62,517 nucleotides of DNA from Pseudomonas sp. GM18 (GCF_000282195.1 NZ_AKJT01000082.1:1-62517); one strand, 5' to 3'. Counted from the stretch's first letter, positions 1 to 9,032 are shown. A program made the numbers and translations. The notes: generated by a model not told the origin, from the letters alone.

Positions 1-585
1 GCCATCGACAATCCCGCGACTCCGGGGATTGAGGGTGCGACGCTCAGTTCCAGCCTGACAGCTTTCGGCGGCGACACGACTGAGGGCAATAACGAACCCA
101 TCAAGATCGTCAACATCGGCTTTGTGTCCACGGCGACACCGGACGCCCACCTGACCTTCGATGTGGCGCTGACGGATGCCGACAGTGACGTAACGGCCAC
201 GCAAACCCTGGACGTGACGATCGTTGGCGACAACCGCGTGACGGCCTCAACGGGGGTGAACACGTTCGTGATCGCCGATACCGACGTCGACGGGCTGCTC
301 TCCGTGGGCATGACTGTCATCGATGGCGGCTTTGCCACCGGTACTGACAAGCTCGACTTCACTGCGGCGGGTACGGGGACGAACTTCACCGAAGTGCCGG
401 CACCGGCCGCCAACCTGGCGGCATTCACAGCCGCCGCCGATATCGCGCTGGACGGCACGACGAAATACTACTTCGGCGTCGTTGGAGGCGACGGCTACCT
501 GGCATTTGATGCCGACGGCAATGGCATTACCACCATCATCGAGTTGGTCGGAGTGACCCACATCGCAAGCACTGACATTGTCTGA
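1..585 (+). CDS. C-terminal end of a large secreted repetitive adhesin (partial)
   Basis: The frame is open from the first base of the window, so only the last 194 residues are present. The sequence is acidic and rich in Asp, Gly, Ala and Thr with almost no Cys. It starts with a cadherin/VCBS-like stretch (FDVALTDADSDVTATQ) and ends in a segment of the kind seen at the C-terminus of type I secreted adhesins: an Asp/Gly-rich GTDKLDFTAA strand, then DGYLAFDADGNG and a short hydrophobic tail. Such tails carry the uncleaved secretion signal for ABC exporters. A type I secretion operon lies 1.5 kb downstream on the other strand and is the obvious exporter (inference). The repeat region and any LapG-type cleavage site are outside the window, so the adhesin class cannot be settled. 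Confidence 0.75.
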   Translation, partial: AIDNPATPGIEGATLSSSLTAFGGDTTEGNNEPIKIVNIGFVSTATPDAHLTFDVALTDADSDVTATQTLDVTIVGDNRVTASTGVNTFVIADTDVDGLLSVGMTVIDGGFATGTDKLDFTAAGTGTNFTEVPAPAANLAAFTAAADIALDGTTKYYFGVVGGDGYLAFDADGNGITTIIELVGVTHIASTDIV

Positions 586-600
586 ACATCACTGAGGGCA

Positions 601-637
601 AACGGCCTGGCTCCCACAAGGGGCCAGGCCGTTTTCA
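601..637 (+). terminator. Rho-independent terminator after the adhesin gene
   Basis: A strong GC-rich stem (AACGGCCTGGC pairing with GCCAGGCCGTT) is followed by a T-rich run, 16 bases after the adhesin stop codon. Confidence 0.8.
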
Positions 638-877
638 TTTGGGTCGCTTCGTTCCTGAGCCAACCAGACCAGACGAGCTTCCCGGGTTCAAGGGGTGCGA
701 AGCCTTTGACACCAGGCACGCCAACGCCGCAAACAGCCTCTGACGCTGCTGTACAGCAAAACGATGGGGCAGGGTGTTTTGGGTCGGATAGAAGCTATTA
801 CCGCAATTGCCGGGCGTACAAGAACACGTTTGTCCCCTGCCCTATGATTGCGTGCGCCGCACATTGGCCCGCACCCG

Positions 878-1597
878 TCAGTCCGATTGCGCCCAAGTGG
901 ATTCGGGCGGTTCTTCGTTGTTGTTGGTGAGCCCGTGCTTCTGCGCGTACATCAGCAAGTCGATGCGATTGACGAGATGAAGCTTCTGATAAATGTTGCT
1001 GAGGTGGTTGTGCACGGTGTGCTCGCTGATGCCCAGGCGCCCGGCGATGCACATGTATTTGGCGGACGGATCCCCCACGATGGCGCGAATCAGTTCCCTC
1101 TCGCGCAGTGTCAGCTGCGCCTGTTTCGCCTGCTCCGAATTGCGTTTCAAGGGCATATGCCCGGTCGCGGCATAGCCGGAAAGCCCAACGGCCCAGGATC
1201 GATTCTGTCCGATGTCGCGATGGTGGACCTGGATGATGGCCCGGATGATCGATTCCGTCGTGTCTTCCGCCAGCACGATGCCGCGCGCACCCGCTTCTAT
1301 CGCCTGGGCAACGGGGACAGTTTCGTACAGGCCCTTGAGCACCAGTACTTTCATTTCGGCGTTGCAGGCGAGTCCCGTGATGACCGCCAGCGGGTTCAGC
1401 GCATCCGGAAAGAAACTGAAAAAAATGACATCGGGATGCAACCGATCGGCAAGGTCCAGCGCATTGGTATAGGTGGTAGCCTGACCGCTCACTTCCATCT
1501 GAGGCTTTCGGGCATTGATCACATCTTGAAGACCCATGAGCACGAGGGGACGACAATCGATCAGCATCACACGTATTGGATTTCTTTGGGCCGTCAT
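878..1597 (-). CDS. LuxR-type regulator with degenerate receiver domain
   Basis: This 239-residue protein has the layout of a NarL/FixJ response regulator: a receiver-like domain (about 8-125) and a C-terminal LuxR helix-turn-helix (about 165-228, with LTLRERELI and ISEHTVHNHLSNIYQKL). The receiver lacks the phosphorylation machinery. The acceptor Asp position is Ser61 (PDVIFFSFFP), and the usual Lys in the GYLxK element is missing (AGARGIVLAED). It is probably phosphorylation-independent or ligand-controlled. The start is supported by an AGGAAAG element just upstream. It sits between the adhesin and the type I secretion operon, so control of that adhesin system is a reasonable inference. Confidence 0.8.
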   Translation of the reverse strand: MTAQRNPIRVMLIDCRPLVLMGLQDVINARKPQMEVSGQATTYTNALDLADRLHPDVIFFSFFPDALNPLAVITGLACNAEMKVLVLKGLYETVPVAQAIEAGARGIVLAEDTTESIIRAIIQVHHRDIGQNRSWAVGLSGYAATGHMPLKRNSEQAKQAQLTLRERELIRAIVGDPSAKYMCIAGRLGISEHTVHNHLSNIYQKLHLVNRIDLLMYAQKHGLTNNNEEPPESTWAQSD

Positions 1598-2068
1598 TAC
1601 TTTCCTGACTCCCTTGAAAATGAACTATGGCCTTACACCCGCTGGCCTTTCTGGATCAGCAGCTCGCCGGGCAACGCCATCGAAACAACATAAATAGGAA
1701 TAATCATCAAAGGCTTGCGCATGACGATGTGCTACTACTAGCCGCTCAACTGAGTCTAGGCCAGCACAGCGCGCTGCCGGCCCCCCCATCCACCAGTCGT
1801 CGACTCAAGCCTTATACGGATAGCCAGAACGACACTTAAAATGGCCAAATAACCCTTTATAATCAACTAACTACGTTAAATATGGGCGACTCGAAACCAA
1901 AGTCTGAACCCGACCAAATCGTCAATTAACCGACGAATGGTGTACAACCAAGTACAACAGTAATAATGGCGTCAATTTATCGGCGAAACCTGTCGAGCAC
2001 GCATTGAAAAACCAGCCTGGCAACGTCCAGTCAGGCCGGGGATACAATGTCGGTGCTGTCTGGCGGGA
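1598..2068. other. Intergenic region between LuxR-type regulator and type I secretion operon
   Basis: This 471-base stretch is AT-rich from about 1690 to 2000. It must hold the promoter of the minus-strand regulator gene and contains the terminator of the secretion operon near its right end. No credible coding frame was seen; the short frames have no family features. A perfect TATAAT occurs at 1858-1863 on the plus strand, without a convincing -35 or downstream gene. Confidence 0.5.
2007..2039 (-). terminator. Terminator of the type I secretion operon
   Basis: Read on the minus strand, CCGGCCTG pairs with CAGGCTGG (eight pairs including one G-T) around a 12-base loop and is followed by TTTTT. 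It lies about 30 bases past the stop codon of the TolC-like gene. Confidence 0.65.
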
Positions 2069-3448
2069 TCAGGGGGATGTGAGGCTTTGGCGGGAGCTGC
2101 CCGGGCTCAACCAGGCATTAACGTTTTCGACACCCTCGACAGGCGGTTTTCCCGCCCAGCGATTGAGCGTGAAGACATTGGTGACGAAGTCGTATTGCGT
2201 CTTGAGCAGATCTCGACGAGCCCGGAATTCGTTGCGTACGCTGGTCAGTACATCGACGGCATTGACCATTCCGTAACTGAGTCCTTTCTCTGCCGCCACT
2301 CTGGATAGCTGTGCCGAGGCCAGGGCATGCCGGCTCGCACTGATTTTTTCTGCGCTCGAGTTGGCAGTCAGGTAAGCGGTGGTGATCTCCTTGACCACTT
2401 GGCGCTGGACCGATTCCAGTTGCTGCTCTGCCACAATCTGATCCTGGTAGAGCCCACGCACCCGCGCCGAGGTTGAGCCGCCGCTGTATAGCGGCACTTG
2501 CACGCCAATACCGGCGACATAACTGTCGGTGCGCGGCGCCAGGGAGTTGTTGTAGCCCTCGTTGGTCTGCTGCGCGCTCAGCGTAAGGCTCACGGTCGGA
2601 TAGTGCCCGCCCTTGCCGCTGCGCAACGCAGCGCCTGCTGCTTCGACACCGCTTTGGTTGGCCTTGAGCGCCGGGTTTTGCTCTATACCCTCGCGGACCC
2701 ACGACTCAAGACTCTGCGCCGACACCTGTAGCTGCACGTCATCGCGAATCCGGTTGAGCTTCTCCTTGACCGGCCGGCCGACGATCTCCGCCAGTGCCTC
2801 GCGAGTGATACTGGCCTGGTTCCGGGCATCCAATTCCTGCGCCGCCAGCAAATCCACCCGGGCCTTGAGGTCGAGCTGATCGGTAATCATCGCCAGCTGC
2901 TTTTCGTACAACGCATTGACTCTGTCCAGACTCTTTTGCGTGGTTTGACGCTCTGCCTTCACCAACTCCAGTTCATCCTCGGCCGCCAACGCGGCGAAGT
3001 AACGCTGCGCCAATTCCACAGTGGCTTCGGCTTGGGTTTCCAGCGCTTCCGATTCGGATTGCTTGGCCAGGCTTTTGAATTTTTGGTAGTTCTCCCACGC
3101 GGCCTTGTTGTAGAGGTACTGACGCAGCACCAGGCTGTAGATTTCGCTATCGTAACTGCGCTGCACCAGGTCGTTCTCCTGATGAATCCGATTCTGCCCG
3201 GCGTTGAGCGATATCTGTGGCAACAGCGAGCCCAGGGCCTCGCGCTGATGTTCCTGACCCGCTTTCGCTCGCGCATAGGAGGCCAATACCTTCGGATCTT
3301 CCAGCCGGGCTTCGCGATATAACTGCATGAGGTCGGTGGAATACGTCGAGGCACTGACCCCGGTCGGCTTTGCTTCAGTGGTTTGTGCCAGAACGGTACC
3401 CGCTGCAAACATGAACGCCCCGCCCAGCAGAACTGTCGACGCTCGCAT
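2069..3448 (-). CDS. TolC-family outer membrane channel of type I secretion system
   Basis: This 459-residue protein has a signal peptide (MRASTVLLGGAFMFAAG, then AQ) and the long helical repeats of TolC/LapE-type outer membrane efflux proteins. Typical pieces are LYREARLEDPKVLASYARAK, YLYNKAAWENYQKF and QVPLYSGGSTSARV. It would form the outer-membrane tunnel that docks to the neighbouring adaptor. The second ATG (3448) is preferred because GAGGA lies 6-7 bases upstream of it, whereas the first ATG (3454) abuts that element. The gene overlaps the end of the adaptor gene, so the three secretion genes form one operon. Confidence 0.9.
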   Translation of the reverse strand: MRASTVLLGGAFMFAAGTVLAQTTEAKPTGVSASTYSTDLMQLYREARLEDPKVLASYARAKAGQEHQREALGSLLPQISLNAGQNRIHQENDLVQRSYDSEIYSLVLRQYLYNKAAWENYQKFKSLAKQSESEALETQAEATVELAQRYFAALAAEDELELVKAERQTTQKSLDRVNALYEKQLAMITDQLDLKARVDLLAAQELDARNQASITREALAEIVGRPVKEKLNRIRDDVQLQVSAQSLESWVREGIEQNPALKANQSGVEAAGAALRSGKGGHYPTVSLTLSAQQTNEGYNNSLAPRTDSYVAGIGVQVPLYSGGSTSARVRGLYQDQIVAEQQLESVQRQVVKEITTAYLTANSSAEKISASRHALASAQLSRVAAEKGLSYGMVNAVDVLTSVRNEFRARRDLLKTQYDFVTNVFTLNRWAGKPPVEGVENVNAWLSPGSSRQSLTSP

Positions 3449-3450
3449 GA

Positions 3451-4776
3451 TCATTCCTCGATCATTGATTGAGACATGACATCGCGGGCCGGTTGCATCA
3501 AGTAATGCAACAGCGTGCGTTCCCCGGTGATGATCAACACGTCCGCCGGCATCCCCGGCAATAACTTGCGCTCACCCAAGGTACGCGCACCGGCTTCGGT
3601 TACCCGAACCCGCGCCAGGTAATAGCCCGCACCGGTCTTTTCGTTGGTCAGCCGGTCAGCCGATACGCTGCTGACCTCGCCCTCGATCACCGGAGTGGTC
3701 GAGCTTTTGAACGCGCCGAAACGAATATCGGCACGCTTGCCGATGGCGATGCGGTCGATATCGACCGGTGCCACCTGGGCCTCTATGACCAGTTCGGAAA
3801 CCGATGGAACAATGTCCAGCAGCGGCGTCGCCGGGCGCACGACGCCACCAATCGTATGCACCGTCATGCCAATCACCATACCCGCCTCGGGTGCGCGGAT
3901 GATGATATGGCTGAGCCGGTCCTCCAAGGCGGAAGCTCTCTCTTGCAGGTCGTAGATTTTGGTCTGAACCTCGGCCAATTGTTTGGCGACGTCGGCATTA
4001 AAATCTTTATCGACTTGTAGAATCTGCAGCTGTGTTTCGTTGATCTGCAGGCGAGTCCTGGTGATGGTCGAACGGTGGTCGGCCAATTCGGACTTGACCA
4101 TTTCAAGCTTGCGCTGCTGCTCTAGCAGACGTTGTTTGTCGACGAATCCTTGCGACAACATGTCGGTCAATTCAACTATTTCACCGCTGTAGGATTTATT
4201 CAGTTGACCCTTGACACCGATCATCGCCTCCAGCCCCTTGATCTGTTGATTCAACTGACCAATACGCTCTTGCAGCACCGCTATCTGGCCCAGCCGTGAC
4301 CCCCGTCGTGCATTGAATACCTGGGTCTCGCCCTGGCGGGCTTCGGCACCTCGCAGACTGTCGGGATCGGTCATGACGCCAAAGCCAATCACCGGCAGAT
4401 TGTCCCGCTCAGCCTTGAGTCTTGCCTCCATGGCTCTGGCGGCAATGAGCTGGCCTCGGGTCATTTCGTATTCGGCTCGCAGCTGGGCATCATCGAGAAC
4501 TATCAGCGGATCGTCTTGCTTGACGATGTCACCGTCATGGACCAGCACCTCTTTGACGATGCCACCTTCGAGGTGTTGTACCGTTTTCCGGTAAGCCTGC
4601 ACGGTGACCACGCCAGGCGCGTAAGCCGCGCCATCGAGCGGTGCGATCGCCGCCCAGGTGCCGAACACCCCGAAGGTCATCAATACAATGCCAAAACCCA
4701 GGCGACGGATCTTTCGATCAGATACCGCCAGGTCAGCGAAGTTATCCATTTGACGACTGAGCATCGTACGGTTCAT
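3451..4776 (-). CDS. HlyD-family periplasmic adaptor (membrane fusion protein)
   Basis: About 441 residues: a short cytoplasmic N-terminus, one membrane helix (GFGIVLMTFGVFGTWAAIAP), a lipoyl-like half motif (GGIVKEVLVHDGDIVKQDDP), a long coiled-coil hairpin (about 140-285), a second lipoyl half (IIRAPEAGMVIGM) and a C-terminal beta domain ending in PGMPADVLI. This is the standard order of AprE/PrtE/LapC-type adaptors linking the inner-membrane ABC exporter to TolC. The start is ambiguous. ATG 4776 has AAGGG at suitable spacing, while ATG 4749 would overlap the ABC gene stop by only 8 bases. Confidence 0.9.
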   Translation of the reverse strand: MNRTMLSRQMDNFADLAVSDRKIRRLGFGIVLMTFGVFGTWAAIAPLDGAAYAPGVVTVQAYRKTVQHLEGGIVKEVLVHDGDIVKQDDPLIVLDDAQLRAEYEMTRGQLIAARAMEARLKAERDNLPVIGFGVMTDPDSLRGAEARQGETQVFNARRGSRLGQIAVLQERIGQLNQQIKGLEAMIGVKGQLNKSYSGEIVELTDMLSQGFVDKQRLLEQQRKLEMVKSELADHRSTITRTRLQINETQLQILQVDKDFNADVAKQLAEVQTKIYDLQERASALEDRLSHIIIRAPEAGMVIGMTVHTIGGVVRPATPLLDIVPSVSELVIEAQVAPVDIDRIAIGKRADIRFGAFKSSTTPVIEGEVSSVSADRLTNEKTGAGYYLARVRVTEAGARTLGERKLLPGMPADVLIITGERTLLHYLMQPARDVMSQSMIEE

Positions 4777-6523
4777 CGGCATCGCCCTTGCGAGTAGCAA
4801 CCGACGCCACGCTTGCGCCTGCTTGCGTGGCGTGCCTTTGCGCCTGCTGCGTATTGAGTTCGGCTAGCACTTGCTCGCGTGGCCCAAAGTGACTGATGGT
4901 GCCACCGATCATCACCATCAGCCGGTCAAGTTGGGACACGATGTTGGTTCGGTGGGTAATCACAAAAAGGGTTGCCCCTGTCAGCTTGAGCTGCTGGATG
5001 GCCGCCGCCAAGGCGCGATCACCGACTTCGTCGAGATTGGAGTTGGGCTCGTCGAGGATGATCAGCCGCGGGTTGCCATACAGGGCGCGGGCCAGGCCTA
5101 TGCGTTGGCGCTGCCCTCCCGACAGCATGACGCCATCGCTGCCAATGACGGTGTCATAGCCATTGGGCAGCAGCAGAATCATTTCGTGAACGCCGGCAGT
5201 CTTGGCCGCCAGAATGACTTTCTCGGAATCGACCTCGGCGAAGCGGGCAATGTTCTCGCTGATGCTGCCTTCGAATAACTCAATGTCCTGAGGCAAGTAA
5301 CCTATATACGGCCCAAGTTCATGTTTGTCCCACGCACAGATGTCCGCGCCATCGAGCCGGACCACTCCATGCTGCGGCGCCCATACCCCCATCAATGCCC
5401 TGGCCAGGGTGGACTTGCCCGCTGCACTTGGACCGACGATTCCGACTACAGAGCCGGCAGGTACGTTGAAACTTATGTTGTTGATGATCGGGGTTTTCGA
5501 GCCAGGTGCCGCGACGACTAAACTCTCCACCTGCACGTGCCCCTTGGGCGCAGGCAATGGCATACGCTCGGGCTGAGCCTGTTGTTTGTCGAGGATGTCG
5601 TTGAGACGGCGGTACTGCGAGCGGGCTGCAATAAAGCCCTTCCAGCTGCCGATGATCAGATCGATGGGGGCCAGGGCGCGCCCCAGCAGCACGGACCCGG
5701 CAAACACCATGCCTGCCCCCACCTGGTGGTCCACGGTCAGGTACGCCCCCAGACCAAGGATCAGCGATTGCACCAGGATCCGGATGGACCTGGAAAGCGA
5801 ACTGATGATGCCACCTCTATCGCTCGCCCCGGACTGCAGCAACAGGACATTTCTCTGGCGATGCCCCCAACGGTCCATAAGGGTTTCAAGCATGCCCATG
5901 GACTCGATGACTTCAGCGTTGCGCAGATTTTTCGTGGTGTGGAGCGTCGCGCCAATATGTTCCTTGTTAGCCTGGGCAAGTGTCGGCCCCGTCAACCTCT
6001 CATTGAGAAACGCGAGCAATAACAACAACAACGCACTGCCCACCGCTACCCAGCCATACCAGGGATGGAACATGAACATCACAGCGACATAGATAGGCAA
6101 CCAGGGCGCATCGAAAAAGGCGAACAGTCCATTACCGGAGAGAAACTGTCTCAAGCCCGTCAAGTCGTTGAGCGGCTGGGCCGAGGCATCCATGCCGCCA
6201 CTTTCCAGCGCCCGTTTGAAACTGGCCTTATAGACCTGGCGACCCAGCAACACATCCAGCCGGGTACTGACCCGAACCATGATGCGCGAACGGACCCATT
6301 CCAGCGCGCCGAGCGTAACCACCAGCCCGGTCATGATCAGCGTCAACATGGCCAGGGTGGTCAGACTTCCGCTGGTTACCACTCGTCCATACACCTGAAG
6401 CATATAGAAGGTAGGAACGAGCATCAGCGCGTTGATGAAAAAGCTGAAAAAGCCAACAGAAACAAAGCTGTCTCTACAAGCTTTCAACGCTATTTTCAGA
6501 CTGTTTTCAGGTGTGTTTCGCAT
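4742..6523 (-). CDS. Type I secretion ABC permease/ATPase (PrtD/AprD-like)
   Basis: This 593-residue fusion of membrane and ATPase domains has several hydrophobic helices in the first ~320 residues, then an ABC domain with Walker A (GPSAAGKST), signature (LSGGQRQRIGLARAL), Walker B (LIILDEPNSNLDE) and H-loop (ITHR). There is no N-terminal C39-like domain, which places it with PrtD/HasD/AprD exporters rather than LapB. The start at 6523 is chosen because AGGGG lies six bases upstream; a longer frame starting at 6547 has no such site. It is first in the operon with the adaptor and TolC-like genes. The adhesin at 1-585 is the likely substrate (inference). Confidence 0.9.
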   Translation of the reverse strand: MRNTPENSLKIALKACRDSFVSVGFFSFFINALMLVPTFYMLQVYGRVVTSGSLTTLAMLTLIMTGLVVTLGALEWVRSRIMVRVSTRLDVLLGRQVYKASFKRALESGGMDASAQPLNDLTGLRQFLSGNGLFAFFDAPWLPIYVAVMFMFHPWYGWVAVGSALLLLLLAFLNERLTGPTLAQANKEHIGATLHTTKNLRNAEVIESMGMLETLMDRWGHRQRNVLLLQSGASDRGGIISSLSRSIRILVQSLILGLGAYLTVDHQVGAGMVFAGSVLLGRALAPIDLIIGSWKGFIAARSQYRRLNDILDKQQAQPERMPLPAPKGHVQVESLVVAAPGSKTPIINNISFNVPAGSVVGIVGPSAAGKSTLARALMGVWAPQHGVVRLDGADICAWDKHELGPYIGYLPQDIELFEGSISENIARFAEVDSEKVILAAKTAGVHEMILLLPNGYDTVIGSDGVMLSGGQRQRIGLARALYGNPRLIILDEPNSNLDEVGDRALAAAIQQLKLTGATLFVITHRTNIVSQLDRLMVMIGGTISHFGPREQVLAELNTQQAQRHATQAGASVASVATRKGDADEPYDAQSSNG

Positions 6524-6733
6524 GGAAACCCCTGCTCGGAAAGTCATACCTTGAGGAGCTTAGATCATGCCGAACGACTGTGCGCAGCCGTTGGCCAGAT
6601 CGCTTCAGGCAACGAGTTTTATCCTCGGGTTGGCAGTCATCTCGACCGGACGCAGGTAAAGCGTCACCGACAAGGCCCGCTCCACCGCCACGTGTCCTAT
6701 CCTTCCCTCCAACCCATCACTGCGGACATCGAC

Positions 6734-7408
6734 ATGCCCACCCTCGAATCCACCCTCCTCCAGAGCTGGCACCACAACGCTCAATCCTGGATCGAGGCCA
6801 TCCGCAGCGGCTCCATCGAAAGCCGCCGCAAGGTCACCGACCAGGCAATTCTGCTGGCGATACTGGGCCGCCAACCCGAGTGTGTGCTCGACCTGGGTTG
6901 CGGCGAGGGCTGGCTGTTGCGCGCGCTGGCTGAACGGGCCATCAACGCGGTCGGTGTGGATGGCGATGCGACGCTGGTCTACGCGGCGCGGGCGGCGGGC
7001 TCTTCGCGGGTGCATTTGGCGAGCTATGAAGAGTTGGCGCAGGCGAAGGTGGACATCGGCAGCGACTACGACCTGATCTGCGCCAACTTCGCCCTGCTGC
7101 ACCAGGACATCATCCCCCTGCTCGCCGCCATGAACGCCCTGCTCGCCCCTGGCGGCGCGCTGGTGATCCAGACGCTGCATCCGTGGACCGCAGCGGCGGG
7201 CGACTATCAGGACGGTTGGCGGGAAGAGACCTTCGCCGGGTTCAAGGGGCAGTGGCAACCCATGCCGTGGTACTCGCGCACCTTGTCCAGTTGGCTCAAT
7301 GCACTGGACATGGCCGGTTTTCGACTGTCCGGCCTGCAGGAGCCGCAGCACCCACAAAGTCCGGTGCCGCAGTCGTTGCTGTTGGTGGCTGAGCAAACGT
7401 CCGCATGA
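6734..7408 (+). CDS. Class I SAM-dependent methyltransferase
   Basis: This 224-residue protein has a clear S-adenosylmethionine motif I (VLDLGCGEGWLL), an acidic post-I residue in AVGVDGDATLV, and motif IV-like YDLICANFALLHQD. It resembles the small UbiE/BioC-like methyltransferases of Pseudomonas whose substrates are unknown. The frame extends upstream to 6065 but that part overlaps the ABC transporter gene in antisense, so the internal ATG beginning MPTLESTLLQSW is taken as the start. It is a single-gene unit divergent from the secretion operon. The ~210-base gap between them holds both promoters. Confidence 0.8.
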   Translation: MPTLESTLLQSWHHNAQSWIEAIRSGSIESRRKVTDQAILLAILGRQPECVLDLGCGEGWLLRALAERAINAVGVDGDATLVYAARAAGSSRVHLASYEELAQAKVDIGSDYDLICANFALLHQDIIPLLAAMNALLAPGGALVIQTLHPWTAAAGDYQDGWREETFAGFKGQWQPMPWYSRTLSSWLNALDMAGFRLSGLQEPQHPQSPVPQSLLLVAEQTSA

Positions 7409-7422
7409 TCGCCTGCCGCGCC

Positions 7423-7764
7423 CACTGCTGAAGCAATGTTATTCACTTAAGCAATTTCAGCCGCGACGCATTCCTTGTAGCAGCTGTCGAGCTTGCGAGG
7501 CTGCGTTCGGCGGTAGCAGCTGTCGAGCTTGCGAGACTGCGTTCGGCTGCGCAGCAGTCGAGCTTGCGAGACTGCGTTCGGCTGCGCAGCAGTCGTGAGT
7601 CCGGCTACCGTGGTGTATCTGACGCACCGCATTGTCTTGTTTGACGACTGCTGCGCAGCCGAACGCAGCCTCGCAAGCTCGACAGCTGCTACGGCCGAAC
7701 GCAGGCTTCGACAGCTGCTACAGATCGCATTACGGCTTAAGTGAACAGCATTGCACTGCTGAAG
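7423..7764. mobile_element. MITE-like element with terminal inverted repeats and target duplication
   Basis: An 11-base direct repeat CACTGCTGAAG occurs at 7423-7433 and 7754-7764. Just inside are 20-base terminal inverted repeats matching at 18 positions: GCAATGTTATTCACTTAAGC (7433-7452) and the complement of 7735-7754. There is no transposase between them, only REP palindromes. Terminal repeats plus a duplication of about 10-11 bases fit a non-autonomous derivative of an IS4-type element (family assignment is inference). Confidence 0.6.
7477..7721. repeat. Cluster of REP-type palindromes in head-to-head arrangement
   Basis: Three rightward units built on GTAGCAGCTGTCGAGCTTGC with a CTGCGTTCGGC tail begin near 7477, 7513 and 7553. 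Two leftward units end at 7692 and 7721. The two halves can fold into one very long imperfect hairpin. The same core appears at 14462 and 62502, so this is a genome-dispersed REP family. Open frames across this region are products of the repeats, not genes. Confidence 0.85.
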
Positions 7765-7985
7765 AGCTTTTTTATAGCTCCCAAGCATATTTTTAATAAT
7801 TTTCCTCTTCCGATTGATGCCGCACTATCAAACCGCACTGAGCATCTCTGGTCCGGCTTTCCCGGATGAAAGCTTTTCTCATAACGATGTCGGCCCCAAG
7901 AGCCCGGCACGGTGGAACCCTATCGGCCTCTGGCCAGCACTGCCCGGCTTTACACCATTCTAAAAACCAGCTGTGGGAGCGTTCC

Positions 7986-9026
7986 ATGTCTTTATCCTTA
8001 CGTACCTGTGTTCCTTTTTCCCTGGCCCTGTTGTGCACCGGCGTGTTCGCCGAGCCCCAGGCCCTGACCGTCATTTCGTTCGGCGGCGCCACCAAGCAGG
8101 CCCAGGACAAGGCCTATTTCCAGCCCTTCAATGCAAGCGGTGCGGGACGCATCGTGGCGGGCGAATACAATGGCGAACTGTCGAAGATCAAAGCCATGGT
8201 CGATGTGGGCCATGCCACTTGGGATGTGGTCGAGGTCGAGAGCCCGGAACTGTTGCGTGGCTGTGATGCCGGCTTGTTCGAGCGGCTGGACAAGGCCAGT
8301 TTTGGTGACCAGGCCCAGTTCGTGCCGGGGACCTTGACCGAGTGTGGTGTGGCCACCTACGTCTGGTCGATGGTCATGGCCTTCAACCAGGACAAGCTGA
8401 CCAAGGCCCCGACTTCCTGGGCGGACTTCTGGAACGTCACCGACTTTCCGGGCAAGCGCGGCCTGCGCAAAGGCGCCAAGTACACGCTGGAAATCGCTCT
8501 GCTGGCCGATGGCGTCAAGCCAGACCAGCTCTACAAAGTGCTGGGCACCCCCGAGGGCGTGAACCGTGCCTTTGCCAAGCTCGACAAGATCAAGTCAAAC
8601 ATCCAGTGGTGGGAGGCCGGAGCCCAACCGGCGCAGTGGTTGATCGCCGGTGACGTGGTGATGAGCGCCGCCTACAACGGCCGTATCGCCTCGGCGCAGA
8701 AAGAGGGCATGAACCTGAGCATCGTCTGGCCACAGAGCCTGTACGACCCGGAATACTGGGCCGTGGTCAAAGGTTCGCCGAACAAGGCACTGGCCGAGCG
8801 TTTCATCGCGTTTGCCAGCCAGCCGCAAGCCCAGAAGGTTTTCTCGGAAAACATCCCTTACGGCCCAGTCCACCGCCAGGCCCTGGCGCTGCTGCCAGAG
8901 CAAGTACGCCAGCAATTGCCGACGGCCGAAGCCAACCTGGCCAAGGCCCAGTCGGTAGATGCGGAGTTCTGGGTGGACCATGGCGAGGAGTTGGAAGAGC
9001 ACTTCAATGCCTGGGCGGCGCGCTAG
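7986..9026 (+). CDS. Periplasmic polyamine-type ABC substrate-binding protein (PotD/YdcS-like)
   Basis: This 346-residue protein has a signal peptide (SLRTCVPFSLALLCTGVFA) and the PotD-like start of the mature protein (LTVISFGGATKQAQDKAYF). Further family features are WDVVEVESPELLRGC, FWNVTDFPGKRGLRKG and IPYGPVHRQAL. It would bind a small cationic or amino-acid-like ligand in the periplasm for an ABC importer. The start is fixed by GGGAG six bases before ATG 7986. No ATPase or permease gene is adjacent, so it is an orphan receptor sharing a transporter encoded elsewhere, or a remnant of a larger operon. Its ligand cannot be read from the sequence. Confidence 0.85.
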   Translation: MSLSLRTCVPFSLALLCTGVFAEPQALTVISFGGATKQAQDKAYFQPFNASGAGRIVAGEYNGELSKIKAMVDVGHATWDVVEVESPELLRGCDAGLFERLDKASFGDQAQFVPGTLTECGVATYVWSMVMAFNQDKLTKAPTSWADFWNVTDFPGKRGLRKGAKYTLEIALLADGVKPDQLYKVLGTPEGVNRAFAKLDKIKSNIQWWEAGAQPAQWLIAGDVVMSAAYNGRIASAQKEGMNLSIVWPQSLYDPEYWAVVKGSPNKALAERFIAFASQPQAQKVFSENIPYGPVHRQALALLPEQVRQQLPTAEANLAKAQSVDAEFWVDHGEELEEHFNAWAAR

Positions 9027-9032
9027 TGTTTA

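Noticed and set aside
1858..1863. Perfect TATAAT as a plus-strand promoter
   Set aside because: No acceptable -35 at 16-18 bases and no plus-strand gene downstream.
6065..6733. N-terminal extension of the methyltransferase frame
   Set aside because: It is antisense to the ABC exporter, lacks family similarity, and the methyltransferase has a natural internal ATG.
7477..7721. REP block as a CRISPR array
   Set aside because: Units are palindromic, in both orientations, with no regular unique spacers and no cas genes.
7447..7788. 113-codon minus-strand frame across the REP block
   Set aside because: The translation simply repeats the REP sequence; no start site or family features.
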